A model generated the notes under the pieces. It was not told the DNA's origin and made no database searches. It saw nothing but the letters and a program-made list of their open reading frames with translations. From assembly GCF_028858725.1 (NCBI RefSeq), contig NC_084774.1, forward strand, positions 2,640,001 through 2,704,000: a DNA stretch of 64,000 bases, written 5' to 3'. A program made the position numbers and the translations under genes. This document shows positions 1 to 12,100 of the stretch, piece by piece (within the stretch, counting starts at the first letter, position 1; each line of letters starts with the position of its first letter). This DNA is from Colius striatus (taxonomy: Eukaryota > Chordata > Aves > Coliiformes > Coliidae).

Positions 1-3000
1 AACACTAAATGCTATGAAAGGAACAGTACTCAGAAAAAAAAAAGGACCTATCACTCAGTTCTCTTTAAAGCTACAAAGTCTGAAATCTCTCATAAATCTC
101 CATGTAGGACATGGCAACAATTCATCAGTTTGGAACTGGCTTCAGTGCCCTCCATGACATTATGGAACTGACTTAAAGTTCAACTGTGACATTTACATGG
201 AACTGCTTGAAAACCAGGACCCCTTGAAGTCACACTTTGATCTAATCATTGCAGTTCTTCCACACAGGCCAAGAGTTTACAATTGAATCACTTATTACAG
301 TCATACTTTTGTGAATGGGACAATAAAAATATGTTTGTTGCAACTGCATCGTGAATGTAACACTCCACCTCATCATTTCTTACAAATGGTACTGAAGACA
401 CCAGCACCTGAGCAACTGCTAAAGACAGCAACTTAGCGAGTTAAAGAAACACAAGTACCTTCTTTCCACAACTCGAAGAAAGTGGGACATCAGTGTCACC
501 GACTGTACTGCTCCAACGAGGCTAAGCCAGATGTCAGCTCCTGACACACACAGCATCGAGGCCGAAACAACTGCACAGCTGTTTCTGAGCAGCATCCAGC
601 AGCTGGTTCTTTCTGTGCTACCTCCCATCGGCAGCCAGCCATGAAGCATATGTGCAAGGGCAGTTACATACCTTTCACATTGGAGATGGGACCTCAGAGG
701 TCCTACCCCTTATTTTTCAGGCTGTTCACAAATACAAGCACGTGCCAAGTAAGCAATTTGATCAAACCTAGCCACATAGCCTGTTAATACAGGGGCATCC
801 TTCATCAGGTAGCATGACACGCAGTTTAAGGTTGCTTCCAACACGAAAGCCAGTCAATTCAAAACATTATATTTGCAAGTGACACGATAATGAACTTGTG
901 TGTATACACTTTAAGGATCAATCATAACTACTGGGGATGGCAGCTTTAGTTTGTAGCGCAGACAGAAATTCCTAATATGCTACAACTTCCTATTATTTCC
1001 AAGAGCCTATCATCAAGGAAGAGGGAGTATTTACTAATTTGCTACTAACTTATGCTGAAAGATATGGAGCATCAACTGTTAAGCAAGAGTCCCTTCCCCA
1101 CCCCAAATCCTCCACTTCAGCATTCCATCCATGTCATTGTTCTCACCACCAATGGCTTTTTGTATTGGTTTGAAGGGTTGTTTGAGGTTTTTTTAGGTAA
1201 ACATTTAGACCACACAGAATAGCAAGACTCAGAAAACGAAAGGTTTCCAAGCCAAACCTCCACTTTTAGAAAGTCCAAAGGAACAGACACACGAGCATGT
1301 TTTGTAGAATATGCCACATCTAACAAACACTAACAACCCTGTATCCATTCCCAAGAGGATCGAGACATGAAGTCAAAAGTAACACAAAACTGTGTATCTA
1401 ATTCCAGACACTGGTACTTTTAATTACATTGCACAACAAGGCAAGCATTGTTGTGATCCATTTGAACTTGAAAGAAACAGTTATCACCAGTTTCTGCAAG
1501 TCAGCACACACTAACATCTTAAATCGGTTCTGTGAACAATGAAGCCACATTTTCCTTTTCAGTAATTTTATTCTAATGTGAAACATGAAGAAACAAGCAC
1601 CCAAATAACTCCAATATAGTATGAAACTTTAATATAAGTTGTTTAAAAAACAAAGAGCAAAAGTTTAAAAATAAACTGAAAGGCTTGACTCCTAGTCACA
1701 TATCTTTCTGATACCAGCAAGAGTACTTTCAGACTTTCAAAGGAAAAAAAAAAACCCAAAGATCTGCTGTTGAAACATTACTCCCAAAGACTGTTGAAAT
1801 GCATAACATGAAGCTTCAGAGACAGACAGTTTTATTAACAGGAGGCTTAATTTTAAACAGTATATACAAATCACATGACTTTTCCAAAGTTGGGACCACC
1901 TAATCATCTGTCAAAAACAAAGTTATGCTAATGAGTTACAGAAGCATCTGTGTAATGTGACCGCCTCTTTATTGAAGTACACCTTCATACAGTCCTTCCA
2001 CATATTCCTGTCCTGGGAAATCCTCTCAGGATGCAGCGCTGCACAGGTTTGCAAAGCTCTCCTACACACATGAATAAAACTGTTGCCACTTGCACCTCTC
2101 AATTTTGCCTGACCGTACACTTCAGTGCTCCATGATATGCAACACCAAAAGGCACTGTTTTTCTTCTTCCAAAAACCCTAAAGTGTCAAGTTTACCGTGT
2201 TTAAGTACAATGATTTGCAGGGAATAGCAGGATTTTTGTTTTTGTTTCAGGCGATGCCCAAGTCTTAAAATTTCTCATAAGCCAAGCACGGATGAACCAA
2301 AAAACCAAACTCCTTCTCACTTGTGTCATTACTTCCTTGCCAATTCTCTGGTTTTCCACGGAAGGTTTTACTGCACAGCAAAGACAACGGCAACTCTTTA
2401 CAGACTTGGAATACAACAGCACAACTTTATTGCAAAAAAAGAGAGAGTAAACTCAGTATTTTCAAGTTTTGGAGAAAAATAAGTTTCAGCTCTTAATTCC
2501 CCCACAGCAATTAATTGTGACAAGAGTTGCTGAAGGTAGAAGTTTCTTTTGTACATAAACTAATTCAAAACTTTAGTTGGACTCCAATCTTCTACCAATC
2601 ACCACCACTTTGGTTCTCTTAGCAAAGACTCTACGTCAGCAGTTCAAGAGACACGGGAGAAATACAAAATCGATATCCAGCTAGTGTCAAAGATCCTATC
2701 CCAACTGATTAACGTAGTCCTAACAAATCAAGCTACTTAAACAATAATGAGTATTTTTCAAGTTGTTACTTCTTCTACTGCAAATGTTTCATGAGTGTTC
2801 TAGAAAACTCGTATGATAGCATTTGAGGTTAGCTATACTTGTGGCAAAAGTCTTATTCTGCACAGTCATAATCGCAATATATAAATAACTAAAGGTTATT
2901 CCACAAAGAACAGCTTGAATTTTACAGAACAATTCTGCTCATACTTAGAGGAATTGGTTTGGTAGACACATCAGCAATGGGCATAATTCAACTGTTCATA

Positions 3001-3531
3001 CAGTGAGAACCTTGGGAAAAAAAATACATACACAAAACAATTAATCTGTGTACACTGAGAAGTCATTCAGTTGCAGAGTAAAATCAGGACTTTAAACAAA
3101 GCTTTGACCTGTAAACAAAGCAAATTCAGCCAGCTTTTAACCAAATCTAGAAATAGCTATCTATATTACAATGGCTTGCGAGAGCATCCACCGAAGAGCT
3201 TCACTGACTTCACCTACTTTCCCTTAAGCAAAACTATGTAAAACCAAGCTAGATTCCTCAGGAAGCACTGTGCCCAGTAGAGTTTTACCAACTTCTATGA
3301 CGAGTAAGAATGGTCTCGCTTCTCCACAGATTTGTACAGGAGTACGCGCTGCGCTCTGTCCTCGCAGCGTCTCTGTCACGGCTAAACCCAGTGCTCGGGC
3401 GGATCAAAACCAAACTGTTGGACAATTTCAACAATCCACAGGTTCTATCCTGGAAACACTACAAAAACCAATCCGGATGCATTTATCACAGCACTATGAA
3501 GATCTATTCTACAACTACTTTGTATTAACAG
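1..3531 (-). other. RBM12: RBM12 3' UTR and downstream region
   Basis: There is no convincing coding exon here on either strand; the longest frames are under 95 codons and look random. The stretch lies directly 3' of the RBM12 stop codon and is AT-rich, as expected for a long 3' UTR. Minus-strand AATAAA hexamers (TTTATT on plus) lie at 2426-2431, 1968-1973, 1831-1836 and 1567-1572. Any of them could end the RBM12 message, and I cannot choose between them. In mammals RBM12 sits inside the 5' part of CPNE1, so CPNE1 introns may also cross this stretch. Confidence 0.6.
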
Positions 3532-6174
3532 CTACCCTAAAACAAGTTTAACTTTTCTGGAACCTATAGGCCTGTCATTTAAATCAACAACAGCTGCCAT
3601 AGCTTCATCACGAGACTCAAATGCAACCATTGCTTCTCCAGTGGGCATGCCTTTTTCATTGTATTTTAAGCACACTGAACCAGGGATCACTTGGTAACCA
3701 TAAAAGAAATCCAAAATTTCATCCACCGAAACAGTAAAGGGCATATTTTGCACTTTAATGACAGTTGGTCCTGGCTTCCCCGACCCTGTTCCAAAACCTG
3801 GGGGACCACTAATATGTATGTTTCCCGGCCCAGGTCCAAACCCTGGAGGTCCACCTAAATGCCCAAGACCACCAGCAATTCCTGGAGGACCAGCACCAAA
3901 GGCAGGGGGTCCGCTTAGATTGCCAGGACCGTTACCAAAAGCCTGTGGCCCCCCTGCAAAACCTGCCGGTCCACTCAAATTACCCGGACCGCCTGCAAAA
4001 CCTGGGACCTCAATACCTGCACCGGGTATGCCAGCAGCTGCAACCGCAGGTATCCCTGGCCTGGAATCTGGAAATCCACCTATTCCGGGCGGTGGGAGAG
4101 GGGGACCAAACGTGCCAGACCCACTGAAGTTACCAGGGAAATTGAAGGGAGGACCGTTGTTGGCATCTTTGGAGTTGCCCCCCAGGAAGGGGTGCTCATC
4201 CGCACCAGCACCCTGTGCTCCTGGCAGAGGCACGTTGCCTGGGATTGGGATTTTCAGTAACTTTTTCCCTTGAGACGGTGGGTTTCTCTCAATATCTCTC
4301 ATCTCTTCTACAGTTATCAAACGCAAAACAACATCTCTTCCATTCAGTTTCTTACGGTGCAAACGCTCTGCCTTACGAGCATCGTCTTCGGCTTTAAACT
4401 GAACCAGCGCTTGTCCTAAACCTTGCCCGTTAGTATCAACAAGGATTTGTACAGAGTTTTCTTCTACTGCCAGTCCCTCTAGGAACTGAAGTATCTCCAT
4501 TTTTGTTATATTGTAAGGAATATTAGATATGTGTGCACACAACTTTGGCGCGCCTGGCTCTCCCTCAGCATTCATGAGGATTTCTCTCTGGTCATAGTTG
4601 AAGTTCTGCAACCTTTTACGGATCATATCTATCTTTTCTAACATGGCCTTTTTAGTAATTGGATGAACCTGGATGAAGCGATTTCCTATGTACTGCTTAT
4701 GATGACACAACGCTGCTTTATAATCGGCTTCATTCCTGAACTCCACAAAGCCCTCTCCGATTGCTTTCCCATTGGGTCCATAAGCTATGTAAATGCTGTC
4801 TTCAACTATATCCAGCTTCTTAAAAAAATCTATCACGTGTTTGTTCTCCGATTCAAAGGGAAGACCTTTCAAATAGACACAGAAACCCTGCTCGTGGGGA
4901 GATCTCGATCGCGACCTTTTCTGTGCACTTGGAGATTTGGACCTAGAATGAGGCTGGGGAGGAGGAGGGATGGACTGCCCGGAGGGACCTATGGTTTGCT
5001 TGAAAGTTATGTGACCTCCAGCAGCCACCCACTGTCTCTCTGTTGCAGGACTAACTTCAACATAGCGCTGAATCATCAGCATTCTGTTTCGCTTCAGTGC
5101 TTCAAATGTATCTTGAGGAGAAAAAAACTTCACTAGTCCGTTTCCATTATTTCGACCTACGTGATCCTTCAGCATATGGACTGCATCCACACGGAGCCCA
5201 AGGAAAAAGTCTTTCACATCAGATTCCGTTGCAGAAAAGGGCATCCCATGAACACTGACATACAAATCATCTGGATTGATCGGAATCGGCTTGACACTAC
5301 TTTGAGAATTCATCTGGATAGGATTTACAGGATTCATGGGACCAATAAACAATGGATTCAAGCCGCTGTTCATATTCACTGCTGCTCCAGACCCATTCAT
5401 TCCAGTGGGTAAAGGTGCTACAGGTGGAGGGTTCATAGGAGGCATTCCTGATATGGGAGGCAGAGGTGTCATTGGAGGTACGGGGGGCACAGGGGGTATC
5501 GGAGGAACCGGAGGAACGGGAGGCAGCGTGGGTACAGGAGGTGGAACTGGTATTGGGGGAATAGAAGGCATTGGTGGCAAAGATGGCATAGCTGGGATAG
5601 GAGGGATTGGAGGAGGAGGTACTGTGTTCATTGGGGATGCTGTACTAGGTATAGTTGAGCTAAACGTTGGGCTACCAAAGCTACTCCCAAGATTTGGAGG
5701 TGCAGTCCCCATACTGGCAGTAGAAAATGTGGATATGTTTTTATTGCTTTCATGCACAGTAGTAGCAGCAGTTACTACACTAGGAGAAGGATTATTAAAG
5801 TTAGGTACAGTAGTAGGTAAGTTAACCCTTCCACTCATTCCAGAACTAGCTGGTGGTCCCGACCTGCTAGCATTTGCTGGTGGCATATCTAGATTGGCTG
5901 TTTCGAAACGCCTACGACTGAGTTCTATCATGTTCTGCATTTCAGTTTTACTGCTCAGCAACAGCGTCACTTTTGACCCTTTAATTGTACCACCTGTGCG
6001 CATCATACCCAGCCTTGCATCTTCATCAGTGGCAAAAACGATGAAAGCCTCACCCAGTTCACCCCCTACAATATGCACTCCCCCATCGGGAATGGTCAAT
6101 CCAGAGAAGAAGTGGCGAATGTCCATGGTCCCCGCCACAATCGGGAGACCTTGCAAGCGGATGACCACAGCCAT
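3532..6174 (-). CDS. RBM12: RNA-binding protein 12 (SWAN), complete single coding exon
   Basis: Nuclear RNA-binding protein with five RRM-like domains, 880 residues here against about 932 in human. RRM1 (about residues 3-78) begins MAVVIRLQGLPIVAGT. A very proline-rich linker (about 170-270, runs such as PPVPPVPPIPPVPP) follows. RRM2 starts near DDLYVSVHGMPF (about 300-380), a short RS-rich patch (RSRSPHE) precedes RRM3 (FCVYLKGLPF, about 425-505), and RRM4 starts near LCAHISNIPYNI (about 545-620). A Gly/Pro-rich region (GPGNLSGPP-type repeats) leads to RRM5 (TVIKVQNMPF) at the C terminus, ending KVKLVLG then TAG. The start is the ATG at 6174, not the frame-open ATG at 6216: a splice acceptor (TTGTTTCAG) ends at 6181, so the upstream 14 codons are intron. 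The missing ~50 residues relative to human fall in the Gly/Pro linker. Identification is near certain. Confidence 0.97.
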   Translation of the reverse strand: MAVVIRLQGLPIVAGTMDIRHFFSGLTIPDGGVHIVGGELGEAFIVFATDEDARLGMMRTGGTIKGSKVTLLLSSKTEMQNMIELSRRRFETANLDMPPANASRSGPPASSGMSGRVNLPTTVPNFNNPSPSVVTAATTVHESNKNISTFSTASMGTAPPNLGSSFGSPTFSSTIPSTASPMNTVPPPPIPPIPAMPSLPPMPSIPPIPVPPPVPTLPPVPPVPPIPPVPPVPPMTPLPPISGMPPMNPPPVAPLPTGMNGSGAAVNMNSGLNPLFIGPMNPVNPIQMNSQSSVKPIPINPDDLYVSVHGMPFSATESDVKDFFLGLRVDAVHMLKDHVGRNNGNGLVKFFSPQDTFEALKRNRMLMIQRYVEVSPATERQWVAAGGHITFKQTIGPSGQSIPPPPQPHSRSKSPSAQKRSRSRSPHEQGFCVYLKGLPFESENKHVIDFFKKLDIVEDSIYIAYGPNGKAIGEGFVEFRNEADYKAALCHHKQYIGNRFIQVHPITKKAMLEKIDMIRKRLQNFNYDQREILMNAEGEPGAPKLCAHISNIPYNITKMEILQFLEGLAVEENSVQILVDTNGQGLGQALVQFKAEDDARKAERLHRKKLNGRDVVLRLITVEEMRDIERNPPSQGKKLLKIPIPGNVPLPGAQGAGADEHPFLGGNSKDANNGPPFNFPGNFSGSGTFGPPLPPPGIGGFPDSRPGIPAVAAAGIPGAGIEVPGFAGGPGNLSGPAGFAGGPQAFGNGPGNLSGPPAFGAGPPGIAGGLGHLGGPPGFGPGPGNIHISGPPGFGTGSGKPGPTVIKVQNMPFTVSVDEILDFFYGYQVIPGSVCLKYNEKGMPTGEAMVAFESRDEAMAAVVDLNDRPIGSRKVKLVLG

Positions 6175-6185
6175 GCTGCGCTGAA
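6175..6185 (-). other. RBM12: Splice acceptor before the RBM12 coding exon
   Basis: On the minus strand a pyrimidine-rich stretch ends in TTTCAG at 6181, followed by six 5'-UTR bases (CGCAGC) and the ATG. This makes the coding exon the last exon of a gene with non-coding 5' exon(s), as in mammalian RBM12. Confidence 0.8.
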
Positions 6186-9100
6186 ACAACACACACCTGC
6201 AGATGAGAAAAGGCAACGGCTATGTCAGACTACTGTTTATGACACCATGCAATTACCTACAGACACCATCTACTATATTTGTTTACACAGACCTAACAAC
6301 ATCTTGCAAAAATCAAGCATGTTTATACCCCAAGTTTCTTATTCATGTTCGTTTACTTCATACAGACTGAAGTATTAAACATTTACCAACAGAATCAGTA
6401 CACATTTTGCAACATAACTGTTGAGCCAAGACCCACGAGTGTCAGTAAAAAAACCCCAACACATCAAACCAACCCCCCCCAAAATAAACCAAAACAACCC
6501 ACAAACTGAGGAAGGGCAAAAATCAGAACTATTAAATCAGCAGTTGAATATTTAATGGGACATAAACAAAATGAGTGTTTTAGCCAAGCAACTCAAATTC
6601 ATTTACCATACACTGATATGGTATCCACTGTACCTGGCCAAGGGTCTGCGAAAAACTCCACATACCTATGGGAAATAAAGTTCTCTCTCATTTAGGGAGG
6701 GATTTTAGCTCCTGCTAGGTGAAGATGACTAGGAGCATAATAGTGCTCTGGTTACAAACAAAAACTGACTCTGGACAACTGGTAACAGTGAGACTCACAT
6801 CACTCCCTGCCAGGGACCATCTAGATTGTGCTGATCTTGTATTTTTCTCCTACGAAAGGCCAGAGCTCTAAGTAACCATGAAGCTCACTGTTATAAGCCC
6901 AATACACCTTGCAACTCACCTAAAATAGATTAACATCAAGGCACATCCTAGCTAGATATTTGACCTTCAACAACAAGGTATCATTTCTTAACAGTTGCAA
7001 ATGTTCTGTTTAATGTTCTGTTACACCTTCTGTCTCAGGCACAAGTAAATGACTTTCACCCCTGCAACTGAAGTTATTGGAAGCTAAAGTTTCATTCTGA
7101 ACCGGCAGATCTTGTTATGTCCTGTTAGCAGAATGTTACCTTGTATACACTCTACAGAAGAGCCCCAGGTCATATCCAAGATAAACACTTGTTCTTGACA
7201 AGCCTCCAGGGAAGACTGAAAGCAAGCTATTAATACTAGCACAATTCACCAGTTCAGAAGCCACCCTCTCATCCTAAATCATCAGCAGTAGCATCTCTAA
7301 GCCTTCTTTACCTTCTAAGTACAAGCCAATTTGGTATCTCTATGGAAGACCTCCAAGGCTCCCATTAGTCCCACAGCAATACCGTTTAAGTATTTGAAAT
7401 TAAATATGACTTGAAATCAGTCAGGGATGAACCAGATGGTACAACCCCACCTAGGAGGCAGTGTATCACCAAAGACTTCTGGTCATATGCCAAAGCTATG
7501 ACTGGCTGCAATCAGTAACCACCTCCCAACATGTCACATTCAGGTATGTACTGTACCACAGCTTACAGCTGCATTTGTCTGTACATCCAGGTCTTTCAAT
7601 CACTTCAGAGTAGACAGGCCTTGAACACAGCCTTGACTATTAGGTAAAGCCACTATACAACAAGTTAACCACATCAGATAAGGTTGAATTCTGTATTTAA
7701 TGAAAACAAGAGTAGTAATTCTTCTACAGTGGAAGAAACCAGAAGCAATTCTTTTGTTTGCACGATGGAACTTCAGATTATTCAAATGGGTACTTAAGTA
7801 TGTTGTTTTGTTGCCCAGTAAACCAGAACTAACCCCTTCCATACACTAAGGAACTCACACAAAATACTAGACTACTAGAGAGCACTGGCCCACATCAGAT
7901 GACACCAGAAAAGTGCCCAGGACCTCTCTCCCTCAAGGCAACAGCAGACAACCCCGTTGGCACAGCCAGCTCTACTGCTCTAGTCATCGTGAGTAAAAGT
8001 CCCTCACCTTACTACACCATCTGGAAAGAGATCCCGACTTGCAAGGCAAACGTGAGATGGCTTAAAACAAATCCACTAAGATCCCTACTCCACCAAGGGA
8101 TGCCAGCAACAGAAAGGGAAATATGTACTAAGCCTCCAGCAATACCTTCTTTCAAAGTCACTTTCCCATCTCCACAGCAAGGCAACAAAAGCAGCACCTT
8201 ACATTTATCTCTTAGTGACACATTCAACTTAAGAATGAAGTTCCATTGCCCAATCATTTTCCAACAGCAAAATAACTGGCCCAAGAGAAGAAAAGGAGGT
8301 CAAAGTAAGCCATATCTCTATTATGTGCTCTTCTAAATGTGTGCAAAAGACTATTTGCACTGTCTTAAACCAGCAGTACCTCACAATGATTCTGTAGTTT
8401 CATTTTACATTTGCCTCACATCAGTAGCAATCTCTGGAAAGATAAAACAAAGATTCTGCTGCCTTTTAAGGAAGCCATACTAAAGGGATGGCAAAACCTA
8501 AATTTACTACATTATGCTACACGACTGCTGTAGAATTAAGTGATCCTGAGGTACACAAGTAGTATAAAAACATCCCTATTTTTGCACTTATGCTTTGAAA
8601 ACTAAATACTACTAATAGCAAACCTTGCTAGGAGGTTTACATTTTCTCCAGTACCTAGTATATTAAGAAATGAGTTTCAGATATCTTTATGTATCAGGAG
8701 GTGAACATTTGAAGTTTCTTGTGTTAAATGAGAGATTACTTTTAGTTATTCCCTTACTAACGCAAAAGGGATGACAATGGCATACAGACATTACTTGAAC
8801 AAAGGCGACTTGGCAAGTTTATCTGCTCAGATCTGCTCGTTCAGAACACCATATATTCATAATCAGAACTGATACCTGGCAGGTAACTGCATTTACTAAC
8901 GATTCCATGAATCTAGTCCAGAAAACAAATTAGCAGATAAGGTCACAAAAGAATTCCTAAGAGTCCAACCATTTGAACATTTATGTAACTTCTGAGATAA
9001 AAGTGTTTCAATCCTGCACTAAATTCAAAACCTCCTTATCAATGCTAAGAGGTACTCTGAAGTTCTGTTACTAAGTATGTATGCCATTTAGGTCCACTAA

Positions 9101-12100
9101 ATTGCCACCACCAAGACACCCCAAACAGTTGCTTGGACATAGAGTTGCTGGAAACACTACCTGTGATGAGTTCAGTGTAGTTGATTCCATGCATGATACT
9201 AAGCAAACACTTGCTAATAAGCAAGAGCCAACAGTACCATGGTATGAATAAAAAGAATTTTAAGGACTTTACTCCACCAAATATCTCTGGCAAAAAGAAA
9301 AAAATTGACAACTCAAAATATAAGCACTTCAACTTTTTCAGGACTTTAGTGCTTTAAGGAAGGATTAGTTTCATCTCTGATTCAAAGAAAAGAAAAAGCA
9401 CGTGACAAGGACCAAAAGGGTCAAATTTCATGTTTCTAAGCACTTGTGAGTCCCATTTTTTTCCAAAATGCACTTAGAGAGACAACAACCCACTCAAATT
9501 TTCCAACTAATGAAAAAGCAAAGCCTTCTCAAATATTCACTCTTCACTTGTAAACATCAACACACATGCAGAGTCAGTATTAACTTGAGACACAGAAGGG
9601 GCTGAATGCCCTTCCTTATGAGGAAAGGCTGTGGGCCCTGGGGCTGTTCAGTCTGAAGGAGTCTGGGATCTCATTAATATTGACAAATATCTCACTGGTG
9701 GGTGTCAGGAGGTTGGGGGCAGCACTTTTTTTCTGTTGTATCCAGTGACAAGGGGTGATGGGATGAAGCTGGAACACAAAAAGTTCCATTTAAACCTAAG
9801 GAAAAACCATTTCACTGTGAGGTGAGGGAGCCCTGGCCCAGGCTGCCCAGGGAGGGTGTGGAGGCTCCTCTCTGGAGGTCTTCAAAACCCACTTGGACAC
9901 ATTCCTGAGTGACCTGATCTTGGTGGATCTGCTTTGGCAAGGGGATTGGACTGGATGAGCTCTACAGTTCCCTTCCAATTTCCACCATTCTGGGATTCTA
10001 TGCCTGATAAGTATACACTGAAGGCTTTTTGTTGGGATATTCAAGTCTCTCAGGCTGCCTGCTTTTCCTCCTGGGGGAAAAGGCACTTTCAGACACAAGT
10101 GTGTTGTCAACTTTGTGTGTTGTATATTTTTAGCGAGATCAGAAGCACAAAAGGCTGAAGTTGTACCCATCCCCAATAGTAAGCTGAGATCAAAAGCAGA
10201 GTGAACAGCTGCTAGCAATCAAATGAGTTGATCTGATGAACCTGAACAGCATGTTTTTGTGTCCTGTCACATCTTTTAAAAAGTTTATGTTACACAGGAG
10301 AAGGTGTACAAGATGATAAGGTTACTTCTTCCACCCAGTAAAATAAGCAGATTTTGGGTCATATGCACAAATTGATAAAAAGACTCCAGACTAGCCTGTA
10401 AGATGTATGCATTTTCCAAATTAAGAGAAGTTTGTCCAAGAATTACCTAACGTGTGTGTACCGTGTGGTATTGTCCTTCAGTGGCGGGACCGTGGTGAAG
10501 CTCACAAAGACTAAGAATTGGAATAATATTGGGAGTGTATGGACAATTTTAAGTATCCAGGCTGAGACTGCCTAGAAAAAGCTAAACCTGCAGACTATAG
10601 TTTTGATTTTTATTTTAAAAAAAGGCTAAAATTAACCTTTTAGATTAAAGACAGGACATCTCTGAGCTCATCTGAACCTACCTGATTACTTTAAATGCTG
10701 TAAAGCCTAATCAGAACCAATTCCTGTATACTTCTGAACTCCCAAAAGTTAGAGATCTGCAGATCAGTGGCCCACAGCAAAGCAGCAACATTTTCTAAAC
10801 AGTGCAAAATAACTAGGAGAGTCTTTCAGACTACAACATGCTGATGAAACAACAAAAACATTCGTTTGGCAGAAAATTTTGTTTACAAGAACATCCACCA
10901 TCACCAGTGGGAGTCACAGTAAAGAGACTTGCTATAGATTATATTTGACCCAAATGTTTTGATATCAATTGAGAAATTCCAAAAGCTTCAAATATTTCTT
11001 AAGGTATACTCAATATGCATATAAAGAAGTCTTCAATTCAAAGGCTCTTACCTGCAAAGACAGATGTTTTTTTCTTAACAAGTAGCAGAAGCCAAGCCAA
11101 TCCTGTGGGCAACCAATTAAAACCAACTTTTAGACTGCAATAAAGAATAAATGGAGGCAAAAATCAATGCAGGCAACACAACAGCAGTAACAGTCCACAA
11201 AGAACTGTATATACAGAAAGTTCAAACCTGCAACCACCACAAGGCACTGCAACATACAACCACCATGAGAGAAGAAGTGCATTTTCCAACACCCTATCCC
11301 TGTGTGACTTGTCGGTAACTGCACTGCACCAGTTATGGTTTTGAGACAGGAACATGCCTTCCACAAAGAAAAACCAGAGAACATTCAAAGAACCTTTCAA
11401 ATTCTCCCATCACCAACAGGTTAAAAAAAAATAAATCACTCTTTCAAAGGCAAAGAGTAAGAACTGAATACTTGAAAACCCTGAATTTCAACAAACCCTT
11501 GCTCCATCAGCAACATTCCTTCCTCCAACTGCCCATCTTCTCATTGAGCAACACAACACAGGCCACACCTCAGCAAACCTCCCTATAGCTCCACGTGAAG
11601 AATTCTTCAGGAGTCACACAAACCGGTGAAATCAAGAGATGTCTCGCAGCCACCTCTAGTCAGCCATCTCTGCAAAGCATACAGCAAGCACTCCCCATCG
11701 AAGTATTTTCAGTTGCAATCTGACATTTCATTTTCCAAGCCCTGATCTAACGCTCATTTTATTCAGCACTATATAAAAACTGTCCTCCTGGGATTACAAC
11801 TCAACAAAAGAGCCAAACATTTTAAGCGGCAACACATGTATTTTGTATTTAAAGAACGGATGGAAACCCCTTGTTCTTTCACTGCTCAGTAGACCATCTC
11901 ATATTGAAACTGTGATTATTTGGAAAGCTACTCAGGTATTAATCACATTACAGACAAGTAACTGCCTCCTCCTCACACAATCCCAACAAGCTGTTTTCAG
12001 TTATATGCGTCATTGCCAAAGTGAACTTGGAGAAAGAAGTAGCACAAAGCCATCCACAAACTCCCTAATGGAGGGAATTAAACACAGATATTCACAGATC

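Noticed and set aside
1-3531. CPNE1 coding exons
   Set aside because: CPNE1 is expected nearby by synteny, but none of the frames resembles copine C2 or vWA domains. Its coding part probably lies left of the window.
3758-4273. 171-codon plus-strand Gly/Pro-rich frame
   Set aside because: Antisense shadow of the RBM12 Gly/Pro linker.
5336-6184. 282-codon plus-strand frame rich in Gly-Thr-Gly
   Set aside because: Antisense shadow of the proline-rich RBM12 linker.
6175-6216. 14-codon N-terminal extension of RBM12 (MPFLICRCVLFQRS)
   Set aside because: A splice acceptor ends at 6181 and the family starts at MAVVIRLQGLP, so these codons are mostly intron.
9796-10218. 140-codon minus-strand frame
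   Set aside because: Antisense of a CR1 copy. The same applies to frames at 24217-24571, 30592-30933, 31199-31516, 33756-34190, 34856-35218, 49088-49609 and 54870-55610.
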